Under the pieces are notes generated by a model, which ran no database searches, was not told the origin of the DNA, and saw only the letters and a program-made list of their open reading frames with translations. Shown in pieces: positions 10,753 through 19,541 of a stretch of 64,000 nt of DNA. Origin of the DNA: Caulochytrium protostelioides (Eukaryota; Chytridiomycota; Caulochytriomycetes; Caulochytriales; Caulochytriaceae); NCBI GenBank assembly GCA_003615045.1, contig ML014130.1, forward strand, positions 1-64,000, written 5' to 3'. The translations under genes and the position numbers were made by a program. Every line of letters begins with the position of its first letter. Position 1 is the stretch's first letter.

Positions 10753-12004
10753 CGCTCGGATCGACGGGTAGGAAGGCGCTGGCGCTTGCTGGGACGAGCG
10801 GGAACTGGCGACGAGGGGGTCGTGGTGGATGGACGACGACGGCGGTGGCAATGGAGTCGGCGAGAGCAGAAACAACAGCAGCGCTCATCGCTGACTGGTC
10901 TCTCGTCGTGGTGACGAGGACACCATGCGTATGAGTCCGAATGAAGGCGGTGTATGTCGGGTCTCGAAGTGCCTAGAGACCGAAATCAATGATCCAGGGG
11001 TGGGCGCATCATGACAGAAAACCGACGATCGCGGTAGACTCGACGCTGCAGGTCGTCTGCTGATGGTCATGATGGGCATATTGGGTCCGTTCCGCATCCA
11101 TGCAGCCCCCGTAGACGTCGTCGTTATCATGGCAAACCCTGTCGATCTCTGTCGCGACGATTTCTTTTTCTTTTCGCAGCACCGAGTCCACTGCGGACGC
11201 TGCGCTGTAGGGTGTCGTTCGCCACGGCGACACCGACACCGACATCGATACCCCTACCGACGCGGACGACCATACCACCGACGACGACGGCCACGAAGAA
11301 CGGTCCTCTGAAGCGCATCTCGTCGCGTCGTGGCCGCCGACCGTTCCTGTTAACTATCGATCGCGGCGTCCTTCATCACGGCGACCGCAGCGGTCGTACG
11401 TTGCTGTCGACGCGCGGCCGGCCCCTTCTGCGATCGGCGGCGGTTGACGGACCGGCGGGCCGAATGCCAGCCGACTGCCAGCCGGGCGACCGCTGGCCGC
11501 TCATGGGCGCCTCACGGCGGCGAGCGGCGGCGGCGGCGGCGGCGAGCGGCGGCGGCGGCGGCGGCGAGCGGCGGCAGCCGCGGGCCCTCAGGGGTCCACG
11601 ACACCACGAAGGCGGCGTCCGCGGCGGACGTCCGCCCCCGGCGAGGCCTGTCACGCGCGGCGTCGCGCGGGAACGGCGTGGACGGCGCCCACGCCCTCGG
11701 TCGCGTCGTCTTCTCGAGTACCACGGGCCGGCGTGCCGATCGCCTGCCTGGCTCCTGGGCGTGATGATCGCTGGGACCATGATATGCGCAGGGCGCGTAT
11801 GATAGGCGCGGGGTCGGCACCAGGCCGGCAACGCGTATGCTGCTCCACCGTCGACGGCGAGGGCGACTGGGTCCCCGTCGATCCTGCCACGTGACGCGTT
11901 GCTGACTTGGTGGCGCGTTGCTGACCGCTCTGCCGTGCTCAACGCCGTCTCTCGTTCGGGACACCTTGCTCGCGCCCCCGCTGGCCGATGGCCCGCGCGC
12001 CAGG
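10753..12004. other. Divergent intergenic region between the membrane-protein gene and HUS1
   Basis: About 1.25 kb. It holds (GCG)n-type runs (11517-11570) and ordinary GC-rich sequence. Short overlapping frames on both strands have no domains. The HUS1 frame is open back to 11918, but the family alignment places its start at 12005. Confidence 0.4.
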
Positions 12005-13057
12005 ATGCGCATGCGCGGGCGTATGGCGAACGCCGCCGCGCTGCTGCGCATGGCGCAGGCGGTCGAGAAGGTCAGCCGCGACGCGATCCTCAAGATGACG
12101 CCAACGCACTTCCACTTCATTGTCGCGCCGGACATGACCGCCGAGTGGGAGACGTGGGCGCAGATCGCGGTGCGGCTCTTCGCGTCAGACTACCGCATCG
12201 AGAGCGCCGCCGGCAACACGATCCACGTGCGCGTGAACGGCAGCGACCTCGTGCGCGGCCTGCGCTCGTGCCACCACGCCCGCAACACCGTGTTCCGGCT
12301 GATGAAGGACGACCAGCACCTGCCGGTGCTGCAGTTCCAGATCACCGAGTCCGGCGGCGCCAGCGGCCGCCTCGTGCTGGTGACCCACGACGTGCCCATC
12401 GCCGTGCTGCGCCCCGCCGAGACCGCGCATCTCGCCGAGCCCGCCATTCCGCCCGCCAGCCTGTATGTGCTGCTGCCGCCGCTCGACGTCCTCAAGCCGA
12501 TCGTCGACAAGCTCCGCCTGCTCAGTCCCGTCGTCACGCTCACGGGCAACGCGCGCGGGCAGCTGCTCCTGCACGCCCGCGCCGACGCCGTCCAGGTCCA
12601 GACCCACTTCACCGGCCTGATCAACCCCAACCTCGTCGCCGCCGGGCCCGCGCCCGAGCACGCCGACGACGACACGCTGTCGGCCGCGGCCGCGGGACCG
12701 CAGCAGCTCGCCCTCGACGCGCCGCCGCCTACGGCATCCACGGCGTCGCCGGCGGCCGCGGCCTCTCCGGGCGCCGCGGCCGTGGCGGCCCAGGGCAGGG
12801 TCGGCGGCGCGCGCGGCGCGACGGCGATCGCCGTGCGGACCAAAGCGCTGGCCAAGTTCGCGCAGGCCGCGATGGTCCACCCGAGCCACGTCGTGTGCTC
12901 CTTCGTGCCCGGCCGCGGCGTGGTCCTCTACGTCTACGTGGGCCACGGCGGCAGCGACGCGAGCCGCGGCGACCCGGCGCTGGGCGGCGGCGCCGGGAGT
13001 GACACAGATCCCGCCGGTTTTATCCGCTATTTCCTTCCCATGGTGGACCCTTCATGA
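12005..13057 (+). CDS. HUS1: Hus1-like subunit of the 9-1-1 checkpoint clamp
   Basis: 350 aa from ATG 12005. The start MRMRGRMANAAAL aligns residue for residue with the conserved Hus1 start (M-K-F-R-A-K-x-x-x-x-x-x-L), so the 29 open codons upstream are not used. Other family signatures: TPTHFHFIV, the block GRLVLVTHDVPIAVL (fungal and animal Hus1 have R-I-V-T-H-D-I-P-I-x-V), SLYVLLPPLDVLKPIVDKL, VQTHFTGLINP, and the C-terminal strand FIRYFLPMVD. Hus1 forms a PCNA-like ring with Rad9 and Rad1 that is loaded at damaged DNA and activates the ATR/Mec1 checkpoint. An Ala/Pro-rich, probably disordered insert of about 70 residues lies between the second half-domain and the last strands. The gene converges on CHMP7, with 76 bp between stops. 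Confidence 0.93.
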   Translation: MRMRGRMANAAALLRMAQAVEKVSRDAILKMTPTHFHFIVAPDMTAEWETWAQIAVRLFASDYRIESAAGNTIHVRVNGSDLVRGLRSCHHARNTVFRLMKDDQHLPVLQFQITESGGASGRLVLVTHDVPIAVLRPAETAHLAEPAIPPASLYVLLPPLDVLKPIVDKLRLLSPVVTLTGNARGQLLLHARADAVQVQTHFTGLINPNLVAAGPAPEHADDDTLSAAAAGPQQLALDAPPPTASTASPAAAASPGAAAVAAQGRVGGARGATAIAVRTKALAKFAQAAMVHPSHVVCSFVPGRGVVLYVYVGHGGSDASRGDPALGGGAGSDTDPAGFIRYFLPMVDPS

Positions 13058-13133
13058 AAGTGATGCATGCATACCGTTGGCGATGGTGGCGATGGACCGA
13101 AAGGGGGGGCCGACCTGGCCGGGGACGACGCGG

Positions 13134-15089
13134 CTACGCGGCGAGCAGAGGCCGCGGCGAGGCCGCCTTCGGGTCCGCTGGGGCGGCGGCCACGGTGGGC
13201 ACGGGGCGCGTGGGCACGGCGGGCCAGGCGGCGGCGGGCGCAACGGCGCCGTCGGCCGAGGTCGCGCTGGATGGGGCCGCCACGGGCGGGGCCGGCGATG
13301 GGGGCGCCGGCACGGCGGCGGCGGCGGCCACGGCGGCGGCCGAGGCGACCGTGACCCGGCTCGGTGGCGTCGCCGTGGTTTCGGCCTCGAGTAAGGCGTC
13401 GAGCTCCCGCTCGATCGCCGCCAGATCCCACGCATCCCCCGCCGTCGCCGCGGCACTCGACGCGGACGGGCGCGGCTCAGCGCCGTGGTCGATGATGAGC
13501 TGCGTCACGGCCTCCGACTGGGCATGGGCGTCGGCGACCTCGGCGAGGAGGTCCGCGACGGCGTCGACGGCGTCGACGGCGCCGGACGGCGTGCCGGCGG
13601 GCAGCGCCGCGGCGGCCACCGTCGCGTGCAGCACGGCCAGCGCGTCGCGGGCCGCGGCGAGGCCCGAGACCGTGACGGCGTCCCACTCGGACTGCAGGAT
13701 CTGCGCCTCCACCTCGTCGAGCCGCGCGCGATTCGGCGCGAGCCGCGCCGCCGCCTGGTCGGCCTGCAGCGCGCGCGCGAGCGCCGCTTTCGCCGCGCGG
13801 CGGGACCGGTCCGCGGCCGCAGCGCCGGCCGTGGCCGTGGCGGCGGCGGCGGCAGCGCGCAGGTGCTGCCGCGCCTCGGCGCGCGCCGCCTGCGCAGTCG
13901 TGTCGAGCCGGGCCTGCGCGGCGGCGAGCTGCTGCTGCGCCTCGCGCACGTCGGCGACCGCGGCGCCGGCCGGATGGAAGGGGACGGCGTGCGGGTGGGG
14001 CGCTGCACGGGTCCAGATTCGGGCCGACGCGCGCGGCTTCGCCGCCGCTGCCGCTGCCGCCGCCGCCGCGTGGGCGGACGACGCGATCGTGAGGACGTCG
14101 CCTTCGCGGGCGGCGCGGCCCGAGACGACGAGGTGGTCGACGAGGCGCACCCGGTCATCGGCGGTCAAGCGCGGCCACGCGTGCTGCAGGCAGGGCGTGC
14201 CGTCGGTGGGACACGTGGCCGAGAGCCAGCGGAACAGGGCGGCCACGCGGAAGACGTGGTCGGCGGGCGAGGCGGCGTGCTGCTGCACGAGGGCCACGGC
14301 GGCGGCCGCGACGGCGTCGAGCCGCGCGTAGTGGACCCACCGGCCCGCCGACCACTGCAGCGCGCGCGCCGTGTCATCGAGGTCGGCCAGCGTGAGGCGG
14401 GCGTCGACGGGGCCCGCGGCGCCGGCCGTGGGCGCGAGGAGGGGCGTCAGCTCGGTGCGGTCGCGGGCGACGTCGTCGCCGTCGTCGTCGCCGTCGTGGC
14501 CGTCGCCGAGCACGGCGCCGAGCGCCGCCTGCAGGGGCTGCGCCACCGCCCACCCGATCCAGCCGAGGGCCGCGCGCGCCGGACGGGTCCATGCGGCGGC
14601 CGCGCCATGCGGCGCCGCGAGCAGATGGCGCTCGGCCACGACGCGGCCGCCGATCTGGAGGTGGTGCAGCCCGAGCACCAGCAGTGCGGGATGCGGCGTG
14701 ATGCCGTTGCGCCTGAAGGCGGTCGTCATCAGCCGGTGCGGCTCGAACGAGAAGTGGTCGGTCGCGACCTGCGGATCCTCCGTGACGGCGCCACGCTGGT
14801 GCGGGGGCGCGTGGGGCTGCTCATGGTGGCCCTCGCGGTCCACCAGGGACGGGGCAGCCTCGGGCGGCGCATCCGCCAGCGCCAGTTCGAGCAGACGCGC
14901 CCACGTCTGGGCGGTCTGGCGGAGCTGCGCCAGGCGGAACCCGTCCGCCGGCAGGGCGCCCGGCGCCGGCAGCCGCGGCTTGGCATAGCCGGCCGAGAGC
15001 GCGGCGGCGTCGGGGGCCAGCACGGCGAGAGCCGCCTGGAGCGGCGTCGGTGGCGCGCCGCGTCTGGAGGAATCGGACGGCGCCGCCAT
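13134..15089 (-). CDS. CHMP7: CHMP7-like ESCRT-III (Snf7 family) protein
   Basis: 651 aa; ATG 15089 is in an excellent context (CCCGCCATGG). The N-terminal half matches the CHMP7 winged-helix region: HRLMTTAFRRNGITPHPALL (about 118-137) parallels the L-x-x-AF-x-x-KG-x-x-P block, and the WIGWAVAQPLQAALGAVLGD segment (177-196) parallels the CHMP7 membrane-binding W-x-x-W...PL...LGD segment. Residues 380-570 form a long Ala/Arg-rich helical Snf7-type core, ending with the acidic ESCRT-III helix DLAAIERELDALLEAE. CHMP7 recruits ESCRT-III to the nuclear envelope via LEM2 and acts in sealing and endosomal sorting. The core is unusually alanine-rich (poly-Ala at 340-350 and 411-417). The last about 80 residues are disordered. 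A different Snf7 subfamily is the main alternative, but the N-terminal match argues for CHMP7. Confidence 0.86.
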   Translation of the reverse strand: MAAPSDSSRRGAPPTPLQAALAVLAPDAAALSAGYAKPRLPAPGALPADGFRLAQLRQTAQTWARLLELALADAPPEAAPSLVDREGHHEQPHAPPHQRGAVTEDPQVATDHFSFEPHRLMTTAFRRNGITPHPALLVLGLHHLQIGGRVVAERHLLAAPHGAAAAWTRPARAALGWIGWAVAQPLQAALGAVLGDGHDGDDDGDDVARDRTELTPLLAPTAGAAGPVDARLTLADLDDTARALQWSAGRWVHYARLDAVAAAAVALVQQHAASPADHVFRVAALFRWLSATCPTDGTPCLQHAWPRLTADDRVRLVDHLVVSGRAAREGDVLTIASSAHAAAAAAAAAAKPRASARIWTRAAPHPHAVPFHPAGAAVADVREAQQQLAAAQARLDTTAQAARAEARQHLRAAAAAATATAGAAAADRSRRAAKAALARALQADQAAARLAPNRARLDEVEAQILQSEWDAVTVSGLAAARDALAVLHATVAAAALPAGTPSGAVDAVDAVADLLAEVADAHAQSEAVTQLIIDHGAEPRPSASSAAATAGDAWDLAAIERELDALLEAETTATPPSRVTVASAAAVAAAAAVPAPPSPAPPVAAPSSATSADGAVAPAAAWPAVPTRPVPTVAAAPADPKAASPRPLLAA

Positions 15090-16322
15090 GGCGGGAAGGT
15101 CGCGGGTCTACCGCGGTGATGACCGGCGACGAGCACGACGACCGCAGGCCTCCGAGGGCGAGACCACCGACGCCGGGATGCGTACGGTGGTCTCCGGCCT
15201 GGGGTTGCCAGGCGGGCGGTGGCCTCGCCAGTCGTCGATACCGTCGATAGCCACCCAACGCCTGCAGGACGAAGCGGAATCGCTCGTTCTTACGGAAGCA
15301 GCGGTGATGGCGAGCGAAGCGATCGGCGGCCAGCGAGCGGGTCCCCCCCCGAAGGCGGTCGAAGGCCGCGCGCATGGGTCGCAGCCGGCGGGCCGCAGCC
15401 ATGCGACGCGCGCGTGTGGTGCCGCGCGTGTGGCGCAGTCCGCGTGGCGCAGTCGGCGTGGCGCAGCACGCGTGGCGCAGTTTGCGTGGCGCAGCACACG
15501 GGGCGGGGGCTCTCGGGTTCCCACACCTTGACCGACCGGCTGCCGAGCGAGCACACGGAAACACGCTGACGGCCCTTCCTGCGCGTGGCGCAGCCACGGA
15601 GGAGGGCGCGGCTTCACGCGGCGGATGCGGCTTCCCGATGCAGCCGCCCGTCTCGGGCGCAAGGGGGTGGGCGATGGGGGGCGTCCCCTTGGCCACGGCG
15701 CACCGCGAGGGGGCTCGTTGACTTGATCGATCGTTCTGCCCGGCGCTGCCAGCATGCAGCCTCTCCCACGTGGCGAGCCGATCATACCCCAGCGTACTCG
15801 GCCACGAGTCGGTGGCGACCATCCTCACAACCAGCATCACAACAACAGCCGCTGCAGCGACCACGTCGACGTCGACGCGATTCCGTCAACCGCCGCTTGG
15901 CCGTGCACGTCGTTCCTGATGGCGCTGCCCTGCCGACCAATTTTCCTTCGTTGGTCGTGGTCGTCCTCTCGCTCGAAAAGATTCGCCTAAGCATCGCTGC
16001 GCATCACACAGGTCGCCGCGCTCTGGGGTCCACCTGCCTCGTGCTGGGTCTCTTGCGCCTCTCTTGAACACCGCCTGCACTCCTCATCGTGAGCGCGCGA
16101 TCAGCTGTGATTGCCCTTCTTTGCCAGGTGGCCCTGTCAGCCCGAAACTTGGGCCCGCCGAGCGGATCGATCACCGGCGTCCTGACTCTCGCTTTGCTGT
16201 GGCGTTGATACGGCGTCGTTTCTTTCTGATTTCTTTTCGTTTTTCTTTTGTTAGCGACTTCTTCCGCGGAGCGGACACGTTGCTCGTACGTGGCTCGCAC
16301 TCCCGTGCGCATCCTCATCGCC
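15090..16322. promoter_or_regulatory. Divergent promoter region of CHMP7 and the DMA1-like gene
   Basis: 1.2 kb between two divergently transcribed genes. It contains a 14-bp-period array of GTGGCGCAG (15416-15494), one more copy at 15585-15593, and a T-rich patch (16218-16252) before the DMA1-like start, which may be its leader. Assignment as promoter follows from the gene arrangement; no TATA or mapped start is claimed. Confidence 0.5.
15416..15494 (+). repeat. 14-bp-period tandem array of GTGGCGCAG
   Basis: Exact GTGGCGCAG copies start at 15430, 15444, 15458, 15472 and 15486, each 14 bp apart, preceded in register by a degenerate copy GTGGTGCCG at 15416. The spacer varies between copies (TCCGC, TCGGC, CACGC, TTTGC), so the conserved unit is the 9-mer. 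The array is 327-405 bp upstream of the CHMP7 ATG. The same 9-mer recurs upstream of other genes, which fits a protein-binding site; a minisatellite is the alternative. Confidence 0.75.
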
Positions 16323-18962
16323 ATGGACATCTCTGGCAACATGGCCGGCGCCGGACTGGCCAGCCCTTCGACGATTACAGCAACGGCGTCGCACGGCCCC
16401 GCCCCGGCGTTGGCGGCCGCGCTCGCGAAACCGACCGCGACCGTCTTTATCCAGCTGTTTCCGCATTTCGAGCAGCCGCACGGCATGCACACGCACCCTT
16501 TCCGACGCAACTTTACCTTCGCCCCCGTTGAGCGGGAGCTCGTTCCGGGCACTGTCGTCCGTATCGGTCGTCGCGTCGAGAAGGCCAAGGACCACGCGTC
16601 CACCCAGGCCGCCGCCAACCAAGCCGTAGCGGCCGTCGCCGCCGCCGCCGCGGCCACCACGGCGGCGGCGGCCGTCGCGTCTCCCTCGGGCGCGGCATCG
16701 CCCACCGGCGGCAGCGGGGCGTTGGCCGGAACACCCATCGGCGGCGGCGGCAGTTCCCGCCCCCCAGGACGGACCGATCTGGACGGCGCGGGGACCGCGG
16801 AGGGCGCGCCGCTGCCCGCAGTGCCGGGCAGCGACGTCGCCGCCATGCATGCGGCCGCAGGCCTCGTCCCGATCCCGGACACGCCGAGCGGCGTGCTGAC
16901 CAGCAGCGGCTTGACGTCGCCGGTCGCGGGCACGGGACCCCTCAACCCGGCGCCGTCGGCCTCGCATCCGCCGGGCGTCGCGACGGCGTTTGGCTCGGCG
17001 TCCGGCTCGGTCCCCGGCTCCGGTCCCGGGTCCGCGTTGGCGTCGGCGCTGCCGTCGGCACTTCCGTCGACGAGCCTGCTCGGCGGTCCCGGGACGGCGG
17101 GCAGCGGCACGGTGGCCGCGCCCGCGGCTGGGACTGGCGGCGCGGCCGTGCCCGAGCCGAAGCAGGAGTTCATCGCGTTCCGGTCGAAAGTCGTCAGCCG
17201 GACGCACGCGGAGCTCGTCATCTCGGACGACTTGCAGGTCTACTTCCGCGACGTCGGCTCGTCGTCAGGCACGTTTCTGAACCGGCTGCGGCTGTCGCCG
17301 ACGGGCAAAGAGTCGCGGCCGTACCCGCTGAAGTCGGGCGATATCTTGCAGCTGGGGGTGGACTACCAGGGCCGCCAGGAGGAGGTCTACAAGTCGGTCA
17401 TGATGAAGATCTTTATCACGGTGAACCGCAACGCCGCCGAGAACCGGCCACGGATGAAGCCGCTCCGCCTCAAGCTGGCCCTGCGCAACCTGCTCGTGGC
17501 CATGACCCCGTCCAACCGCGACGCCAGCTCGGCGTGTACCGATTGCTGTATCTGCCTGAGCACCCTCGCGCCGTCGCAGGCGCTGTTCCTCGCGCCGTGC
17601 TCCCACTGCTTCCACTACAAATGCGTCGTGCCGCTGCTCAAGTCCGGCGGCGGCGTCATGTTCCAGTGCCCCCTGTGTCGCCAGGTCGCCAATCTGGAAG
17701 CCAACGTCAGTATCGACGAGATCGAGTGGGATGACGAGGATATCGCTCATCTCGAAGCCCTCGAGGCTGAGGCCGACGGCGAGGCGGTCGCGTCGGCGGA
17801 TGGCACGAGGAGTGGCGGCACCGCCGCTGCGAGGGGGACGCTGGTACCCGTGGGCGCTGCGAACGCCCTTGGCGCCGCTGACCGTTCCGAGCAGAGCGCC
17901 GCCGCCGTGTCCAGTGCCGGTGATGATTTGCTCCCCCTGCGTCTGCTGACCACGGCTGGCGGCCCGACCGCCGCAGGGGTGGCCGAGTCGGCGGCTGCGG
18001 GTGGACCCATGGGTGCTGGTGCCACGACCGCCGGGAGCGCTGGTGGCCACGCGTCGTCGCCCAGTGCTGGCGCGCCGGCTGGCGCTCCGGCCTCATCGTC
18101 GGCCACGACAGGTGTCGATGCGACGTCCGCGGCATTGTCGCATCGCGGCCTCGACCCGGGTGACGGCCCGACAGCGCTCGCGACCCTCACCGGTCCGCCG
18201 TTGGACGACGGCGACGGCTTGGATTTAGGCATGGGGCTCGGCATGGGGTTGAGTATGGAGGACGCGATGGATCCGATGGCCTCCCACCCGCGCGACCACG
18301 ACCGCCACGACCTCGACGACGACGACGACGACGACGATCCGGACGCCTTTGTCGATGATGACGACGACGACGATGCCGATCCGGGCACGCGGCATCGTCC
18401 GTCGCGCGCGCAGGATTCGCCCGCGACCTCGATTGCCATTCCTGTCACGACGACCGGCACTACCGTCGCGATCGGCCCTGTCGCGACCCGCCGCCGCAGT
18501 CTGGACGGCCCCGGCCCGGCGAGCGGCACCGCCTCGCTCGCGATCACCGCGCGCCGCCGCCGCTCGGGCCTCGATGCCCACGCCGGCGCCGGCGCCGGCG
18601 CCGGCGCCGGCGCCGCCCGGGTGAGCGGCGTCGGCACGCATGACGGCACGCCCGTCAACAATGACGGCACGCCTATCCTCTCGCCGTCCCTCTTTGCGGC
18701 GGCGGCCGAAGCGGCTGCTCAGGCTCAGGCCCAGGCGGCGCCCGTCGGCGCGGAAGCCTCGCAAGCGCGTGAGGACGGCTCGCGCGTCTCGTCGTCGTCG
18801 GCGCTGTCACGGGACGCCGACGGCGATGTCGCCATGCCGCCGCTCCCGCTGTCCGACGACTCGCCAGAAGGCACGCGGGCGCTCGTGTCCGAGCTGTGGC
18901 GGTTGCTCTCGCCGGCCGCGCGGCGAGAGCTGGTGCAGCGCCGCGGCCTCGTGAGCACGTGA
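16323..18962 (+). CDS. DMA1: DMA1/CHFR-like FHA-RING E3 ubiquitin ligase with split FHA domain
   Basis: 879 aa from ATG 16323 (TCGCCATGG context; frame open to 16248 without ATG). The FHA domain starts around residue 41 (VFIQLFPHFEQP) and reaches RIGRR (80-84); it is then interrupted by about 190 low-complexity residues (about 90-278) and resumes with EFIAFRSKVVSRTHAELVI, the fungal Dma signature, GSSSGTFLNRLRLSP, GKESRPYPLKSGDILQLG and DYQG, ending near 362. The RING follows at 405-453: C-x2-C-x-CL then C-x-H-x-FH-x2-C...CPLCR. A roughly 400-residue disordered tail carries an Asp run and an (AG)n run. Dma ligases bind phosphothreonine and act in mitotic checkpoint, septin and spindle-position control. 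The split FHA is unusual; loop length suggests it remains foldable. A CHFR/RNF8-type name is equally apt. Confidence 0.9.
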   Translation: MDISGNMAGAGLASPSTITATASHGPAPALAAALAKPTATVFIQLFPHFEQPHGMHTHPFRRNFTFAPVERELVPGTVVRIGRRVEKAKDHASTQAAANQAVAAVAAAAAATTAAAAVASPSGAASPTGGSGALAGTPIGGGGSSRPPGRTDLDGAGTAEGAPLPAVPGSDVAAMHAAAGLVPIPDTPSGVLTSSGLTSPVAGTGPLNPAPSASHPPGVATAFGSASGSVPGSGPGSALASALPSALPSTSLLGGPGTAGSGTVAAPAAGTGGAAVPEPKQEFIAFRSKVVSRTHAELVISDDLQVYFRDVGSSSGTFLNRLRLSPTGKESRPYPLKSGDILQLGVDYQGRQEEVYKSVMMKIFITVNRNAAENRPRMKPLRLKLALRNLLVAMTPSNRDASSACTDCCICLSTLAPSQALFLAPCSHCFHYKCVVPLLKSGGGVMFQCPLCRQVANLEANVSIDEIEWDDEDIAHLEALEAEADGEAVASADGTRSGGTAAARGTLVPVGAANALGAADRSEQSAAAVSSAGDDLLPLRLLTTAGGPTAAGVAESAAAGGPMGAGATTAGSAGGHASSPSAGAPAGAPASSSATTGVDATSAALSHRGLDPGDGPTALATLTGPPLDDGDGLDLGMGLGMGLSMEDAMDPMASHPRDHDRHDLDDDDDDDDPDAFVDDDDDDDADPGTRHRPSRAQDSPATSIAIPVTTTGTTVAIGPVATRRRSLDGPGPASGTASLAITARRRRSGLDAHAGAGAGAGAGAARVSGVGTHDGTPVNNDGTPILSPSLFAAAAEAAAQAQAQAAPVGAEASQAREDGSRVSSSSALSRDADGDVAMPPLPLSDDSPEGTRALVSELWRLLSPAARRELVQRRGLVST

Positions 18963-19541
18963 GCGTTGGCGCAAGGCCGTGCCGAATTGCCGATCGCGCG
19001 GGCTCGCGCCGGTGCGCCCCGACGGCCCGACTGGCCTGAGTTCGGACGGAGGCCCGCGTACATCTTTCTTTTTTTCTTCTCTTTCGCTCGCTTCTCGTCG
19101 CTTCTGTATGTTTCGCTGAACGAACCAAGACCAGTTTCTTTGTTTTCGCGGATGTTTGCACCCAAGACGCGAGGCCGCAATCGATGAGGCCGTTGGTTGC
19201 CTTTTTTTCTTGCGGGTTCCTTCTCTGATCGGGTATACACGACGTGCTCGCGTTCATCGTCGGGTATACACCAGGGGTTCATTCTCTTGTATACACGAAA
19301 AACGCGAGGACGCGTTGGTTCAAGAGGGGTGAGCAGAGGTGAGAACCCGCGGAGGAAGCCGCGCCTCTCTCGGGTCGCGCGAACCACGCGTCGGGCGGAT
19401 GCGACCGACCGAAAGGTCGCATTAGCCACGTCCGTGCCGCGCGTCCCGACTGGCGCTCTCGGCGGCTGTCAGTCCGTCCGGACTGGGATTCGCCGTTAGC
19501 ACCGGCGCGCCGCCGCCGCCGCCCGCGCCCGCTGACGGCGT
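18963..19541. other. Convergent 3' intergenic region of DMA1-like and SOG2-like genes
   Basis: 580 bp between two stop codons on opposite strands. T-rich tracts at 19061-19090 and 19201-19212 may contribute to 3' end formation of the plus-strand gene, and GTATACAC recurs at 19231, 19263 and 19289. No coding content seen. Confidence 0.45.

Noticed and set aside
13485-15119. Long plus-strand open frame opposite CHMP7
   Set aside because: Arg/Gly-rich shadow of the CHMP7 frame; the sense strand has clear family signatures and an optimal start.
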